Assembly: GCF_024346055.1 (NCBI RefSeq)
Contig: NZ_JAGQCH010000001.1
Coordinates: 62,001 to 126,000 of the forward strand
Direction of reading: 5' to 3'
Source: Cyanobium sp. Cruz CV13-4-11
GTDB taxonomy: Bacteria; Cyanobacteriota; Cyanobacteriia; PCC-6307; Cyanobiaceae
DNA: 64,000 nucleotides
How positions within the stretch are numbered: the first letter of the stretch is position 1; each line of letters begins with the position of its first letter. Both the position numbers and the translations under genes were made by a program. Under the pieces are notes generated by a model. That model ran no database searches. It was not told the DNA's origin and saw only the letters and a list, made by a program, of their open reading frames with translations. This document shows, piece after piece, positions 23,044 to 32,714 of this stretch.

Positions 23044-24051
23044 TTGTCCACTTTCTCGACCGCTGAACGGGTGGAGCAGAGCGGGCAGCCGCCCCTCACC
23101 AGCCACGACCCTCGCCGGTTGCGGTTGTTCTGCGGCAACGCCAACCCCGATCTGGCCCGGGAGATCGGCGCCTATCTGGGCGTGCCCGATGGCCCAAGGG
23201 TGATCAAGCGTTTCGCCGATGGCGAGCTCTACATCCAGATCCAGGAGTCGATCCGCGGCTGCGACGTCTTCCTGATCCAGCCCACCTGCGCTCCGGTGAA
23301 CGACCACCTGATGGAGCTGCTGATCATGGTGGATGCCTGCCGGCGGGCCTCGGCGCGCCAGATCACGGCGGTCATCCCCTACTACGGCTACGCCCGCGCC
23401 GACCGCAAGACGGCCGGACGGGAATCGATCACGGCCAAGCTGGTGGCCAACCTGCTGGTCAAGTCCGGCGTCGAGCGGGTGCTGGCCATGGACCTGCATT
23501 CCTCCCAGATCCAGGGCTATTTCGACATCCCCTGCGACCACATCTACGGCTCACCGGTGCTGGTCGACTACCTCTCCACCCGGGACCTGGGCGAAGTGGT
23601 GGTGGTCTCCCCCGACGTGGGCGGTGTGGCCCGGGCCCGTGCCTTCGCCAAGCAGATGAAGGATGCGCCCCTGGCCATCATCGACAAGCGGCGCTCCGGC
23701 CACAACGTGGCCGAAAGCCTCACCGTGATCGGTGACGTGGTCGGCAAGACGGCAATCCTGATCGACGACATGATCGACACCGGCGGCACCATCTTCCAGG
23801 GCGCCCAGCTGCTGCGGGCCCGGGGGGCGGCCCGGGTGCTGGCCTGCGCCACCCACGCCGTCTTCTCCCCCCCCGCCGTCGAGCGGCTCTCCACGCCGGG
23901 CCTGTTCGAGGAGGTGGTGGTGACCAACAGCATCCCGCTGGCCCCCGACCTGTACTTCCCCCAGCTGCGGGTGCTCTCGATCGCCAACATGCTGGGGGAA
24001 ACGATCTGGCGGATCCACCAGGAGAGCTCGGTCAGCTCGATGTTCCGCTGA
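23044..24051 (+). CDS. prs: Ribose-phosphate pyrophosphokinase (PRPP synthetase)
   Basis: Makes PRPP from ribose 5-phosphate and ATP for nucleotide, histidine and tryptophan synthesis. Class I signatures: KRFADGELYIQIQESIRG, DLHSSQIQGYFDIPCDH and the PRPP-binding loop ILIDDMIDTGGTI. From TTG 23044 the product is 335 residues, starting LSTFSTAERVEQ, which resembles the N-terminus I recall for other Synechococcus enzymes; a GTG at 23071 is the alternative and no ATG fits. The catalytic part, from RRLRLFCGNANPDLAREI, is complete. Confidence 0.93.
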   Translation: MSTFSTAERVEQSGQPPLTSHDPRRLRLFCGNANPDLAREIGAYLGVPDGPRVIKRFADGELYIQIQESIRGCDVFLIQPTCAPVNDHLMELLIMVDACRRASARQITAVIPYYGYARADRKTAGRESITAKLVANLLVKSGVERVLAMDLHSSQIQGYFDIPCDHIYGSPVLVDYLSTRDLGEVVVVSPDVGGVARARAFAKQMKDAPLAIIDKRRSGHNVAESLTVIGDVVGKTAILIDDMIDTGGTIFQGAQLLRARGAARVLACATHAVFSPPAVERLSTPGLFEEVVVTNSIPLAPDLYFPQLRVLSIANMLGETIWRIHQESSVSSMFR

Positions 24052-24062
24052 GCGGCACCGCC

Positions 24063-25316
24063 ATGACCGCCACACCGCCGCCCGCCCAGCGGGTGCCCCT
24101 CAAGCGCTTCGCCCACCTCAAGCGCCACCTGCCGGTGCCGCTCACCGTGCTGGTCACGGCCCTGCTCGCCCTCACCGTGTGGGCCCCCCGCCCCGCCGCC
24201 GCTGAGGGCCGCCTGCCCAAGGGGTTCGAGCGCCGCGTCGGGGTCTGGCTCACCAACAGCCCCAGCCCCCTCTACTACGACGTCAGTCGCATCGAGGCCG
24301 CCGTGGCCCAGCTCGATGCCGCCGGCTTCAACACCCTCTACCCCAACGTCTGGAGCAGGGGTGCCACCTTCCACCGCAGCCGCTGGGCGCCGATGGAGCC
24401 GGCCCTTGCGAAGGCCAACCCCGGCCTCGACCCGATCTGCCGCTTCACCAAGGCGGCCCACCGCCGCGGCATGCAGGTGATCCCCTGGTTCGAGTACGGC
24501 CTGATGGAGCCTGGCGATGCCGAGGTCGTGCAGCGCAACCCGGAGTGGGTGCTGCGCCGCGCCGATGGCAGTGCCCTCTATGCCATGCACGGCGCCAACC
24601 TGAAAACCTCCCCGCTCAAGGATCTGCGGGTGTGGCTGAATCCGGCCCACCCGGGCGTGCGCGCCCGCTTCATCGGTCTGATCAAGGAGATCGTCCAGCG
24701 CTGCGGCGTCGACGGCATCCAGCTCGACGACCACTTCGCCTGGCCGGTGGAGCTGGGCTACGACCCCTACACCCGCGCCCTCTACCTGGCGGACACCGGC
24801 CGGGAGCCGCCCGCCAACTTCAACGACCGCTACTGGATGAAGTGGCGCCGCCAGCAGCTCACCGCCCTGCTGCGGGAACTGCGGGGCACGATGCAGGAGG
24901 TGGGCGGCCCGCGCCGCACGGTGATCAGCCTGTCGCCGGGCCCCTTCCGCTTCGCCTACAACCACTGGCTGCAGGACTGGGAGCTCTGGGCCCTGGGCGA
25001 ACTGGTGGACGACCTGATCGTGCAGAACTACGCCTATTCGGTGAAGGGCTTCGAGCGCGATCTCGACCAGCCGGCGCTGGTCAAGGCCCGCCGCTGGGGC
25101 ATGCCGGTGGAGATCGGCATCCTCTCCGGGTTCGGTGGCCGCACCCCCGACATGGCCACCATCGAGCAGAAGGTGCGCCTCTCCGCTGCCCGGGGCCACG
25201 GCGTGATCTTCTTCTACTGGGAGGGCCTCTGGGGCCAGCACGCCGGGCCGGAGGGAGCCGCCGCCCGGCAGGCCGCCTTCCGCCGCCTCAACAAGGAGGT
25301 GTTCGGCAGCCGCTAG
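24063..25316 (+). CDS. Exported glycoside-hydrolase-like 10 (GHL10) protein
   Basis: 417 residues: basic N-terminus, one hydrophobic signal segment (PVPLTVLVTALLALTVWA, about 25-42), then a GHL10-type TIM barrel. Recognisable blocks are VGVWLTNSPSPLYYD, FNTLYPNVWSRG, IPWFEYGLM, GVDGIQLDDHFAWP with probable catalytic acids, and DLIVQNYAYS. Substrate is unknown; cyanobacterial members are assumed to act on cell-surface glycan. It lies 11 bases after prs and overlaps the pepN stop convergently. Confidence 0.88.
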   Translation: MTATPPPAQRVPLKRFAHLKRHLPVPLTVLVTALLALTVWAPRPAAAEGRLPKGFERRVGVWLTNSPSPLYYDVSRIEAAVAQLDAAGFNTLYPNVWSRGATFHRSRWAPMEPALAKANPGLDPICRFTKAAHRRGMQVIPWFEYGLMEPGDAEVVQRNPEWVLRRADGSALYAMHGANLKTSPLKDLRVWLNPAHPGVRARFIGLIKEIVQRCGVDGIQLDDHFAWPVELGYDPYTRALYLADTGREPPANFNDRYWMKWRRQQLTALLRELRGTMQEVGGPRRTVISLSPGPFRFAYNHWLQDWELWALGELVDDLIVQNYAYSVKGFERDLDQPALVKARRWGMPVEIGILSGFGGRTPDMATIEQKVRLSAARGHGVIFFYWEGLWGQHAGPEGAAARQAAFRRLNKEVFGSR

Positions 25317-28021
25317 GCATCCTCGGCAGCCGTGCCGAGGCATTGCCCCACCACCTCGCGGGTGTTGGTGGAGAGTTCGGCGGCCGCCAACTGGTCGAGG
25401 GCCTGCCGCATCCGCTCCCGGCGACCGGGGCCGTAGCTCTGCCAGCGGCTGAACACCTTGGCCAGGCGCGACGCCGTGATCGGATTGCGCTGGTCCAGGG
25501 CGGCGATCTGATCGGCCATGAAGCGGTAGCCGCTGCCATCGTCGGCATGGAACACCGATGGATTGCCCGCCAGTCCCCCCAGCACCGCCCGCACCGAATT
25601 GGGCGCGGCCGGATCGAAGCGCGGATGCTCGAGCAGCCGCTGCACCCGCTCCAGGCCGTCGGCGAAGGGGGCGGAGGCCTCCAGGGCGAACCAGGAATCG
25701 AGGATCACCGGCTTGTGCTCCCAGCGGGCATAGAAGGCGTCCACCGCCTCCTGGCGGGCGGCGATCGGGTGATCCTGCAGCGCCCTCAGGCCCGCCCGGG
25801 CCAGGGTCATCGACGGGCCGTCCACCGCCGAGCGGGCGGCGGCGATCACCGACGCGTCGCCGGCTGCCACCCGCCAGCTCCAGATCGAGGCCGTCAGCAT
25901 CCGGTCGCCCACCCCCTCCGGCCAGGCCAGGGACCATTGGTCGCTGCAGCGCTGCAGGGCCCGCTGCAGCGGTTCGGCCAGGGCCTCCCCGAAGCGGCAA
26001 CGCAGGGCCTGCAGCGCCGCGAACAGGGCCGGGGGATCGGGCTGCGGCGCGGCATCCTCCAGCTCGGCCAGGCCCGGCAGGGCCAGGAGCACGCTGCGGC
26101 TGGCTTCCGACAGGGAGGGATCGGCCAGGATCCGCTCGAAGGCGGCGATCAGCGCCTCTTCCAGGCCCCCATCCACCCGTCCGGCGGCCCGGCGCAGCAC
26201 GGCCCGCCGCAGCAGCAGCTGGCCCGCGTCCCAGCGGGCGAAGGGGTCGCTGTCGGCGGCCAGCAGGTGCACCAGTTCGCTGGAAGGCCGCCCCAGCGCC
26301 ACCTTCACCGGCGCCGAGAACTGGCGCAACAGGGAGAGGGCCGGCGGCGGTGACTGGGCCGGCAGCCCCTCAAAGCGGAACACCTGCGCCTCCTGGTCGA
26401 TCAGCAGCAGGCGCGTGCCCGCCCCCCAGCGGCGGTCCAGCAGCGGGGCGGCGCCGTGGTCGGGATCCTCGGCCACCAGTCGCATCGGCAGGGGCTGGCC
26501 CGCCTGACCCACCAGGCCGACGGCCAACGGGATCACCAGGGGCTGCTTGTGGGGCTGGCCGGGGGTGGCGGGGGTCGACTGGCGCACGAACAGCTCCAGG
26601 ATTCCCGCTGCCTTGTTCCAGCGGCGCCGCACGTGCAGCACCGGCGTGCCCGCCTGGTGGTACCAGCGGCGGAACTGAACGAAATCAAAGGGGGGCAGCC
26701 GGCAGTTGTCGTCCAGCTCGCCGGCCGCGTCCTGCATCGCCTGGACGAAGTCCTCGCAGGTGGCGGCGGTGCCGTCGTGGCGCTTCACGTACAGCGCCAT
26801 GCCCCGCTGGAACGTTTCTTCCCCCAGCAGGGTGTGCAGCACCCGGATCACCTCCGAGCCCTTTTCGTAGATCGTGGTGGTATAGAAATTGTCGATCGCC
26901 TGGTACTGATCCGGCTGCACCGGATGGGCCGTCGGCCCGGCATCCTCCCGAAACTGGGTGTTGCGCAGCATCGCCACGTTCTCGATCCGGTTGAGGGCAT
27001 GGCCATGCAGATCGGCCGAGAAGCTCTGGTCGCGGAAGACGGTGAGCCCCTCCTTCAACGACAGCTGGAACCAGTCGCGGCAGGTGATGCGGTTGCCCGT
27101 CCAGTTGTGGAAATACTCATGGGCGATCACACTTTCGATCCGCTCCAGTTCGCCATCGCTGGCCGTGGCGGCATCGGCGAGCACCAGCTTGGAGTTGAAG
27201 ATGTTGAGGCTCTTGTTCTCCATCGCGCCCATGTTGAAGTGGCGCACGGCGACGATGTTGTACTCGTCGAGGTCGTACTCCAGCCCGTAGACGCGCTCGT
27301 CCCACTCCATCGACCGCTTCAGGGACGCCATGGCGTGGGCGGTGAAGGGGGCATCGCCTGGCTCCACGTGCAGGCGCAACTGCACCGTCCGGCCGCTGGC
27401 GGTGACGAACGTGTCGCGCACCTCCTCCAGCCGGCCCGCCACCAGGGCGAACAGGTAGGAGGGCTTGGGGAACGGGTCGTCCCAGACGGCGTAGTGGCGG
27501 GCCTCCCCGCCGGGCCCGGGCGGCAGGGCGCCGGCCTCGATGCCGTTGCCGTTGGAGAGCAGCACCGGGCAGCTGTCCCGGTCGGCCTCGATCCGCACCC
27601 GGAAGCGGCTGAGCAGGTCGGGGCGATCCGGGTGATACGTGATGCGGCGGAAGCCCTCCGCCTCGCACTGGGTGGTGACCATCCCGCCGCTCACGTAGAG
27701 CCCTTCCAGGCTGGTGTTGGCCCGGGGATCGAGCCACACCGTGCTGGTGATGAGGAAGGGCCGATCGGGCGGCTGCAGCACCAGCAGGCGGTCGTGCTCG
27801 AGCCGGAACGCTTCGGCGGGCAGGGGAACGCCGTCGAGCTCCAGGGAACGCAGTTCCAGATCCACGCCTCTCAGCTCCAGCGGCTCCTCGCCACCAGGCC
27901 CGGGGAGGAACGCCAGTCGCGCCTCCACCAGGGCATGGTCGGCGAACAGGCGCACCGTCAGATCGGTGCGCTCGAGCCGGTAGGGCGCCGGACGGTAGTC
28001 GGCGAGGTGCACGACGGCCAT
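25313..28021 (-). CDS. pepN: Aminopeptidase N (M1 family)
   Basis: 902-residue zinc aminopeptidase that removes N-terminal residues from peptides in the cytoplasm. The exopeptidase motif GAMEN (MGAMENKSLNIFN) and the zinc site HEYFHNWTGNR followed by KEGLTVFRDQ (HEXXH plus the downstream glutamate) are present. Length and order agree with bacterial PepN, including the C-terminal helical repeat region (QNPITASRLAKVFSRW-like RNPITASRLAKVFSRW). No disruption seen. Start at ATG 28021. Confidence 0.96.
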   Translation of the reverse strand: MAVVHLADYRPAPYRLERTDLTVRLFADHALVEARLAFLPGPGGEEPLELRGVDLELRSLELDGVPLPAEAFRLEHDRLLVLQPPDRPFLITSTVWLDPRANTSLEGLYVSGGMVTTQCEAEGFRRITYHPDRPDLLSRFRVRIEADRDSCPVLLSNGNGIEAGALPPGPGGEARHYAVWDDPFPKPSYLFALVAGRLEEVRDTFVTASGRTVQLRLHVEPGDAPFTAHAMASLKRSMEWDERVYGLEYDLDEYNIVAVRHFNMGAMENKSLNIFNSKLVLADAATASDGELERIESVIAHEYFHNWTGNRITCRDWFQLSLKEGLTVFRDQSFSADLHGHALNRIENVAMLRNTQFREDAGPTAHPVQPDQYQAIDNFYTTTIYEKGSEVIRVLHTLLGEETFQRGMALYVKRHDGTAATCEDFVQAMQDAAGELDDNCRLPPFDFVQFRRWYHQAGTPVLHVRRRWNKAAGILELFVRQSTPATPGQPHKQPLVIPLAVGLVGQAGQPLPMRLVAEDPDHGAAPLLDRRWGAGTRLLLIDQEAQVFRFEGLPAQSPPPALSLLRQFSAPVKVALGRPSSELVHLLAADSDPFARWDAGQLLLRRAVLRRAAGRVDGGLEEALIAAFERILADPSLSEASRSVLLALPGLAELEDAAPQPDPPALFAALQALRCRFGEALAEPLQRALQRCSDQWSLAWPEGVGDRMLTASIWSWRVAAGDASVIAAARSAVDGPSMTLARAGLRALQDHPIAARQEAVDAFYARWEHKPVILDSWFALEASAPFADGLERVQRLLEHPRFDPAAPNSVRAVLGGLAGNPSVFHADDGSGYRFMADQIAALDQRNPITASRLAKVFSRWQSYGPGRRERMRQALDQLAAAELSTNTREVVGQCLGTAAEDA

Positions 28022-28028
28022 CAGAGCC

Positions 28029-28481
28029 TCACTTGGGGGCTGGCTTGGTGGCGCCCTGCTGCTTGATGGCGTCCTGAACCTTCTTCATGACGTCGGCAGG
28101 CACTTCCTTGGGGCAGATCTCAGCGGCACCGAGCACGGCCGAATTGATGGCGCCGCGGCGCAGTTCCTCGATGGTGAGGGCCTTGGTGCCCACCTGCTGG
28201 ATTTCTCCCTTGTGCTGGCCGAGGATCAGCTGGGCGATGGTCTCGCCGGCGATGCCCACTGATTTCTCGAAGTCGATGCCGGCGGCGCGGGAGATGCAGA
28301 CGTTGACGGCGCCGATACGGGTGTACAGAGCCATCTCAGCGGCGGTGGCGGGTGCGGCATGGGCCGCCACGGGGGCCAGCAGCATCGGCATAGCCACCAG
28401 GGGTGCCACCAGCAGCGGCCGGGTGCGGCGAAGCAGGAAAGACAAAGGGGTAGAAATCCGTGAACCCCCATCGTGATGCAT
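28029..28481 (-). CDS. Secreted conserved protein of unknown function
   Basis: 150 residues with a signal peptide (LLRRTRPLLVAPLVAMPMLL, then AHAAPA as a likely cleavage region). The mature part is mostly helical (AEMALYTRIGAVNVCISRAA, IAGETIAQLILGQHKGEIQQ) with two cysteines that could pair (VCIS, EICPKE). Similar small exported proteins occur in picocyanobacteria, but I do not recognise a function. The stop is 7 bases from the pepN start, on the same strand, so co-transcription is possible. ATG 28481 gives the best signal peptide. Confidence 0.72.
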   Translation of the reverse strand: MHHDGGSRISTPLSFLLRRTRPLLVAPLVAMPMLLAPVAAHAAPATAAEMALYTRIGAVNVCISRAAGIDFEKSVGIAGETIAQLILGQHKGEIQQVGTKALTIEELRRGAINSAVLGAAEICPKEVPADVMKKVQDAIKQQGATKPAPK

Positions 28482-28558
28482 CACAGCAGCTGCCACACAC
28501 GCCGCAGAGTCCGCTCCGCGAGGCGGCCCTGCCGCCATGGCTCCGGTGCCGACAGCGC

Positions 28559-29116
28559 TTAACCGATCGGTTCTCCGGCGGCCTCCAGCCGGATCTCGTG
28601 GTGCAGCTCCACCAGCTCGAGGCTGCCGTGGCGCCAGGTGTGGATCGAACGGGAGCGGTAGTTGTCCCCATCCACCAGGCGGATCTGCTCCAGCACCTCC
28701 CAATCGTCGTAGTGGGACTGGAACGCCATGGTGTGCTCATCGATCTGGCGGATCTGGCTGACGGTGGGGGCCCCCGCCAGGTAGCCGCAGCTGCGCCGCA
28801 GCTGGTGGCCGCACAGCCAGGCCTCCATGGTCCCCTCCGCCCTGTACTCGGGTTTGGTCTCGAAGAAGGGCTGATGCCCTTCCGCCCACCAGGTGAACCG
28901 GTAGCCCTCATCCCCGTCCACCAGTTCGCTGTGGACCTCGATGCGCAGGTTCATGTCCACCCGCAGCACCGCGTCGTCCTCGGTGAAGAAGTAGGTGCGG
29001 CGCGACCGCCAGACCCCCAGGTTGCGGGCGAACCAACGCCTCAGGCTGGTGTCGAGGCGGATGCGGCTCTGCACGGGCTTCTCCCTGGAGTGACCGGGAT
29101 GGGTCGGTGTGGTCAT
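28559..29116 (-). CDS. Conserved cyanobacterial protein, possibly lipocalin-like
   Basis: 185 residues from ATG 29116. After an unstructured start the sequence is strand-rich: [83 protein letters not shown]. The opening WRSRRTY block followed by beta strands recalls CpcS/CpeS-type bilin lyases, but similarity is too weak for assignment. It is divergent from sasA. A longer upstream frame overlaps sasA and was discarded. Confidence 0.7.
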   Translation of the reverse strand: MTTPTHPGHSREKPVQSRIRLDTSLRRWFARNLGVWRSRRTYFFTEDDAVLRVDMNLRIEVHSELVDGDEGYRFTWWAEGHQPFFETKPEYRAEGTMEAWLCGHQLRRSCGYLAGAPTVSQIRQIDEHTMAFQSHYDDWEVLEQIRLVDGDNYRSRSIHTWRHGSLELVELHHEIRLEAAGEPIG

Positions 29117-29231
29117 GGCTGGACCTTCCGGGCACGGGGACGCGATGCCTGAAGTCCTAGCGAGGTTCATGGGGTTGTGCCCAGAACCCCATAAGGTTGG
29201 GTGCATTGCCGCATGCCTGCCGTTGCCGGTC

Positions 29232-30443
29232 TTGGGGGAGTCCGAGTTCCCGACGTCGGCGGTGTCAGCCGCCACCGCCGAGGCCAGCGCCGCCGGCGCT
29301 GAGGCCCAGAAACCGCTCAAGCTGCTGCTGGTGGCGGCCCGCCACCACATGGCCTCGGCCGATCTTCGTGCCCTGCTTGGCTTTCTCAACTCGGAAGAGT
29401 GCACCTGCAAGCTGACGCTGCAGGTGGCCGACCCGGCCGACCATCCCGAGCTGCTCGAACTGCACCGGCTGGTGGCCACCCCGGCCCTGATCAAGCTCGA
29501 TCCCCTGCCCAAGCAGGTCTTCGCCGGCAACACCCTGGCCCAGCAGCTGCGCATCTGGCTGCCCCGCTGGCAGCAGATGGAGGTGGTCACCACCCTCGGG
29601 CTCAGCCTGCGGCCGGCGGAGATCGACGGCAGCCGCAGCCAGCGGGAGGTGCAGCTCGAGGACCAGCTGCTGGTGCTGCGTCAGGAGAACGAAACCCTGA
29701 TCGAGCGGCTCGGGGTCCAGGAGAGGCTGCTGCGCATGGTGGCTCATGAGCTGCGCACCCCCCTCACCGCCGCCAAGCTGGCCCTGCAGAGCCACGCCCT
29801 GGGCCAGATCGACGAGAGCCGCTTCCGTGACGTGCTCAACCGCCGGCTCGATGACATCGAGGCCCTCTCCCGCGACCTGCTGGAGGTGGGCACCACCCGC
29901 TGGGAGGCCCTGTTCAATCCCCAGCGCCTCGACCTGAGCCAGGTGGCGGCCGAGGCGATCCTTGAGCTGGAGAAGCTCTGGGTGGGTCGGGGGCTGCGGC
30001 TGGTCACCGACATCCCCGCCGACCTGCCCGACGTCCACGCCGACCAGCGGCGCATGCGGCAGGTGTTCCTCAACCTGCTGGAGAACGCCCTGAAGTTCAC
30101 CCCCGATGGCGGTAAGGTGAGCCTCAGCCTCATGCACCGCACCAGCCAGTGGGTGCAGGTGAGCATCTGCGACAGCGGCCCTGGCATCCCCCGCCAGGAG
30201 CAGCACCGCATCTTCCAGGACCGGGTGCGGCTGCCCCAGACCTCCGGCACCACCTCCGGCTTCGGCGTCGGTCTGTCCGTCTGCCGCCGCATCGCCGAGG
30301 TGCACGGCGGCCGCATCTGGGTGGTGTCCGAGCCCGGAGAGGGCGCCTGTTTCAACTTCACCGTGCCGGTCTGGACCGGCCAGAGCTCGCCCGATCCCGA
30401 TCGTGTCGCCGCCGTCGGGCCTGGCGCCAGCGACCTTTCTTGA
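29232..30443 (+). CDS. sasA: Clock output histidine kinase SasA
   Basis: SasA senses KaiC phosphorylation state and phosphorylates RpaA, driving circadian gene expression. The N-terminal KaiB-like thioredoxin fold is visible ([37 protein letters not shown]), then a coiled coil, HisKA with [10 protein letters not shown] and the GHKL ATPase ([33 protein letters not shown]). Start: in-frame TTG 29232 gives MGESEFPTS, close to the MGESLSPQ start I recall for S. elongatus SasA; ATGs at 29145 and 29169 would give unusual extensions into the divergent gene's leader. An imperfect hairpin with CGAAGGG/CCCTTCG arms follows the stop. Confidence 0.92.
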   Translation: MGESEFPTSAVSAATAEASAAGAEAQKPLKLLLVAARHHMASADLRALLGFLNSEECTCKLTLQVADPADHPELLELHRLVATPALIKLDPLPKQVFAGNTLAQQLRIWLPRWQQMEVVTTLGLSLRPAEIDGSRSQREVQLEDQLLVLRQENETLIERLGVQERLLRMVAHELRTPLTAAKLALQSHALGQIDESRFRDVLNRRLDDIEALSRDLLEVGTTRWEALFNPQRLDLSQVAAEAILELEKLWVGRGLRLVTDIPADLPDVHADQRRMRQVFLNLLENALKFTPDGGKVSLSLMHRTSQWVQVSICDSGPGIPRQEQHRIFQDRVRLPQTSGTTSGFGVGLSVCRRIAEVHGGRIWVVSEPGEGACFNFTVPVWTGQSSPDPDRVAAVGPGASDLS

Positions 30444-30507
30444 CGAAGGGTCCCTTCGGCCCGTAGCGTCCATCACATCAGATCGGCCGAAAGCCGGCTG
30501 TGGCCTC

Positions 30508-30580
30508 GCCCCCATCGTCTAGAGGCCTAGGACACCTCCCTTTCACGGAGGCGACAGGGGTTCGAATCCCCTTGGGGGTA
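30508..30580 (+). tRNA. tRNA-Glu (TTC)
   Basis: 73-base cloverleaf without CCA. Acceptor arm GCCCCCA pairs with TGGGGGT (one G-T pair), anticodon stem CCTCC/GGAGG encloses loop CTTTCAC with anticodon TTC, and the T arm has GTTCGAATC. In cyanobacteria charged tRNA-Glu also feeds tetrapyrrole (chlorophyll, haem, bilin) synthesis through glutamyl-tRNA reductase. Confidence 0.97.
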
Positions 30581-30593
30581 TGCATCGGTTACG

Positions 30594-30619
30594 GGTCCGA
30601 GGCGATGTCGCCTTGGACC
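30594..30619. terminator. Strong hairpin between tRNA-Glu and SRPBCC gene
   Basis: Arms GGTCCGAGGCG (30594-30604) and CGCCTTGGACC (30609-30619) pair over 11 positions with one G-T pair and an ATGT loop. It lies between the convergent ends of the tRNA and the downstream minus-strand gene, as a bidirectional terminator would. There is no T-run on either side, so intrinsic termination is uncertain. Confidence 0.45.
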
Positions 30620-30622
30620 GAA

Positions 30623-31141
30623 TCAGCCTGATTCGAAGCGCTGCTGGGCTTCGCGCTGCACGCCCCGCAGGTTGCTGGCCAGGTCCTCCTTGAGGCGCTG
30701 CTCGATCAGACCGATCGGCATGCCCGGCTTGCCCTGCACGGTGAGGTCGTAGAGGAGCCAGGTGCTGGTGTCGTCGACGCCGACCTGCCAGAGGCCCTGG
30801 AAGCAGCGGAAATCGCCCTCCAGCATGCGGAAGGCGAGGCGTCCCTGGTCGGGCTCTTCATTCAGCTCCAGCTGCACGCGGGCACTGAAACGCAGGCCGC
30901 AGAACTGCTGGGTGCCCACCTGCTCCAGGGCCACCTGGTTGCCGCGACGCCAGAGCTGGCGGGAACTGGCCAGGTTGGGGATGAAGCGGTCGAGGTGGTC
31001 GTAGTCGGTGAGCACCGACCAGATCCAATCGGGGGCAAGACTGAGCCGCAGCTGCACCGCCAGGCGCCGGGTGCCCTGGGGGAGCCGTTCCATCTCCTGC
31101 TGGATCGTATCGAGGGAACAACAGGCCTCTCTGGCGACCAT
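30623..31141 (-). CDS. SRPBCC (START-like) domain protein
   Basis: 172 residues from ATG 31141. The helix-grip fold common to polyketide cyclases and CoQ-binding COQ10 proteins is visible: VQLRLSLAPDWIWSVLTDYDHLDRFIP at the start, then strands QVALEQVGTQQFCGLRF and FQGLWQVGVDDTSTWLLYDL and the final amphipathic helix EQRLKEDLASNLRGVQREA. A hydrophobic ligand is expected but unknown. An in-frame TTG at 31273 would add 44 residues without domain character. Confidence 0.8.
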   Translation of the reverse strand: MVAREACCSLDTIQQEMERLPQGTRRLAVQLRLSLAPDWIWSVLTDYDHLDRFIPNLASSRQLWRRGNQVALEQVGTQQFCGLRFSARVQLELNEEPDQGRLAFRMLEGDFRCFQGLWQVGVDDTSTWLLYDLTVQGKPGMPIGLIEQRLKEDLASNLRGVQREAQQRFESG

Positions 31142-31326
31142 GGCCTCGGGGGACGGGAGGGTCACGGGGCTGGGAAAGAACGCCAGGGGCTGGGCCAAGA
31201 CGGATCGGAGCTCGCTCGGGGCTGGGGGGAGGGTGGCAGCGGACGGCACCGGTAAGGGTGTGTCGGAACACAAACTAGCCCGCGTTTCCGCTTTGCGGTC
31301 AAAGATCCCACCCCGAGGGGGCGTGA

Positions 31327-32577
<1,251 letters not shown>

Positions 32578-32585
32578 CCCCCCAT

Positions 32586-32608
32586 GGCCCGCCTCCGGCG
32601 GGCCTTTT
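32586..32608 (+). terminator. Intrinsic terminator after petH
   Basis: Perfect 8-base-pair stem, GGCCCGCC at 32586-32593 and GGCGGGCC at 32597-32604, with a TCC loop, followed by TTTT at 32605-32608. It begins 9 bases after the petH stop. Confidence 0.85.
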
Positions 32609-32714
32609 CTCTGGGCGACGATCCGAGAATGCACACACCGGCAGGCTCCCTGCGGCGGCGATGCAGCGGGATGTCTGGGCAGCCGTTAAACCAGGGTGAC
32701 CGGACGCCCTCCCC

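Noticed and set aside
23568-26000. 810-codon minus-strand open frame opposite prs and the GHL10 gene
   Set aside because: High-GC antisense artefact; both opposite genes have complete catalytic motifs.
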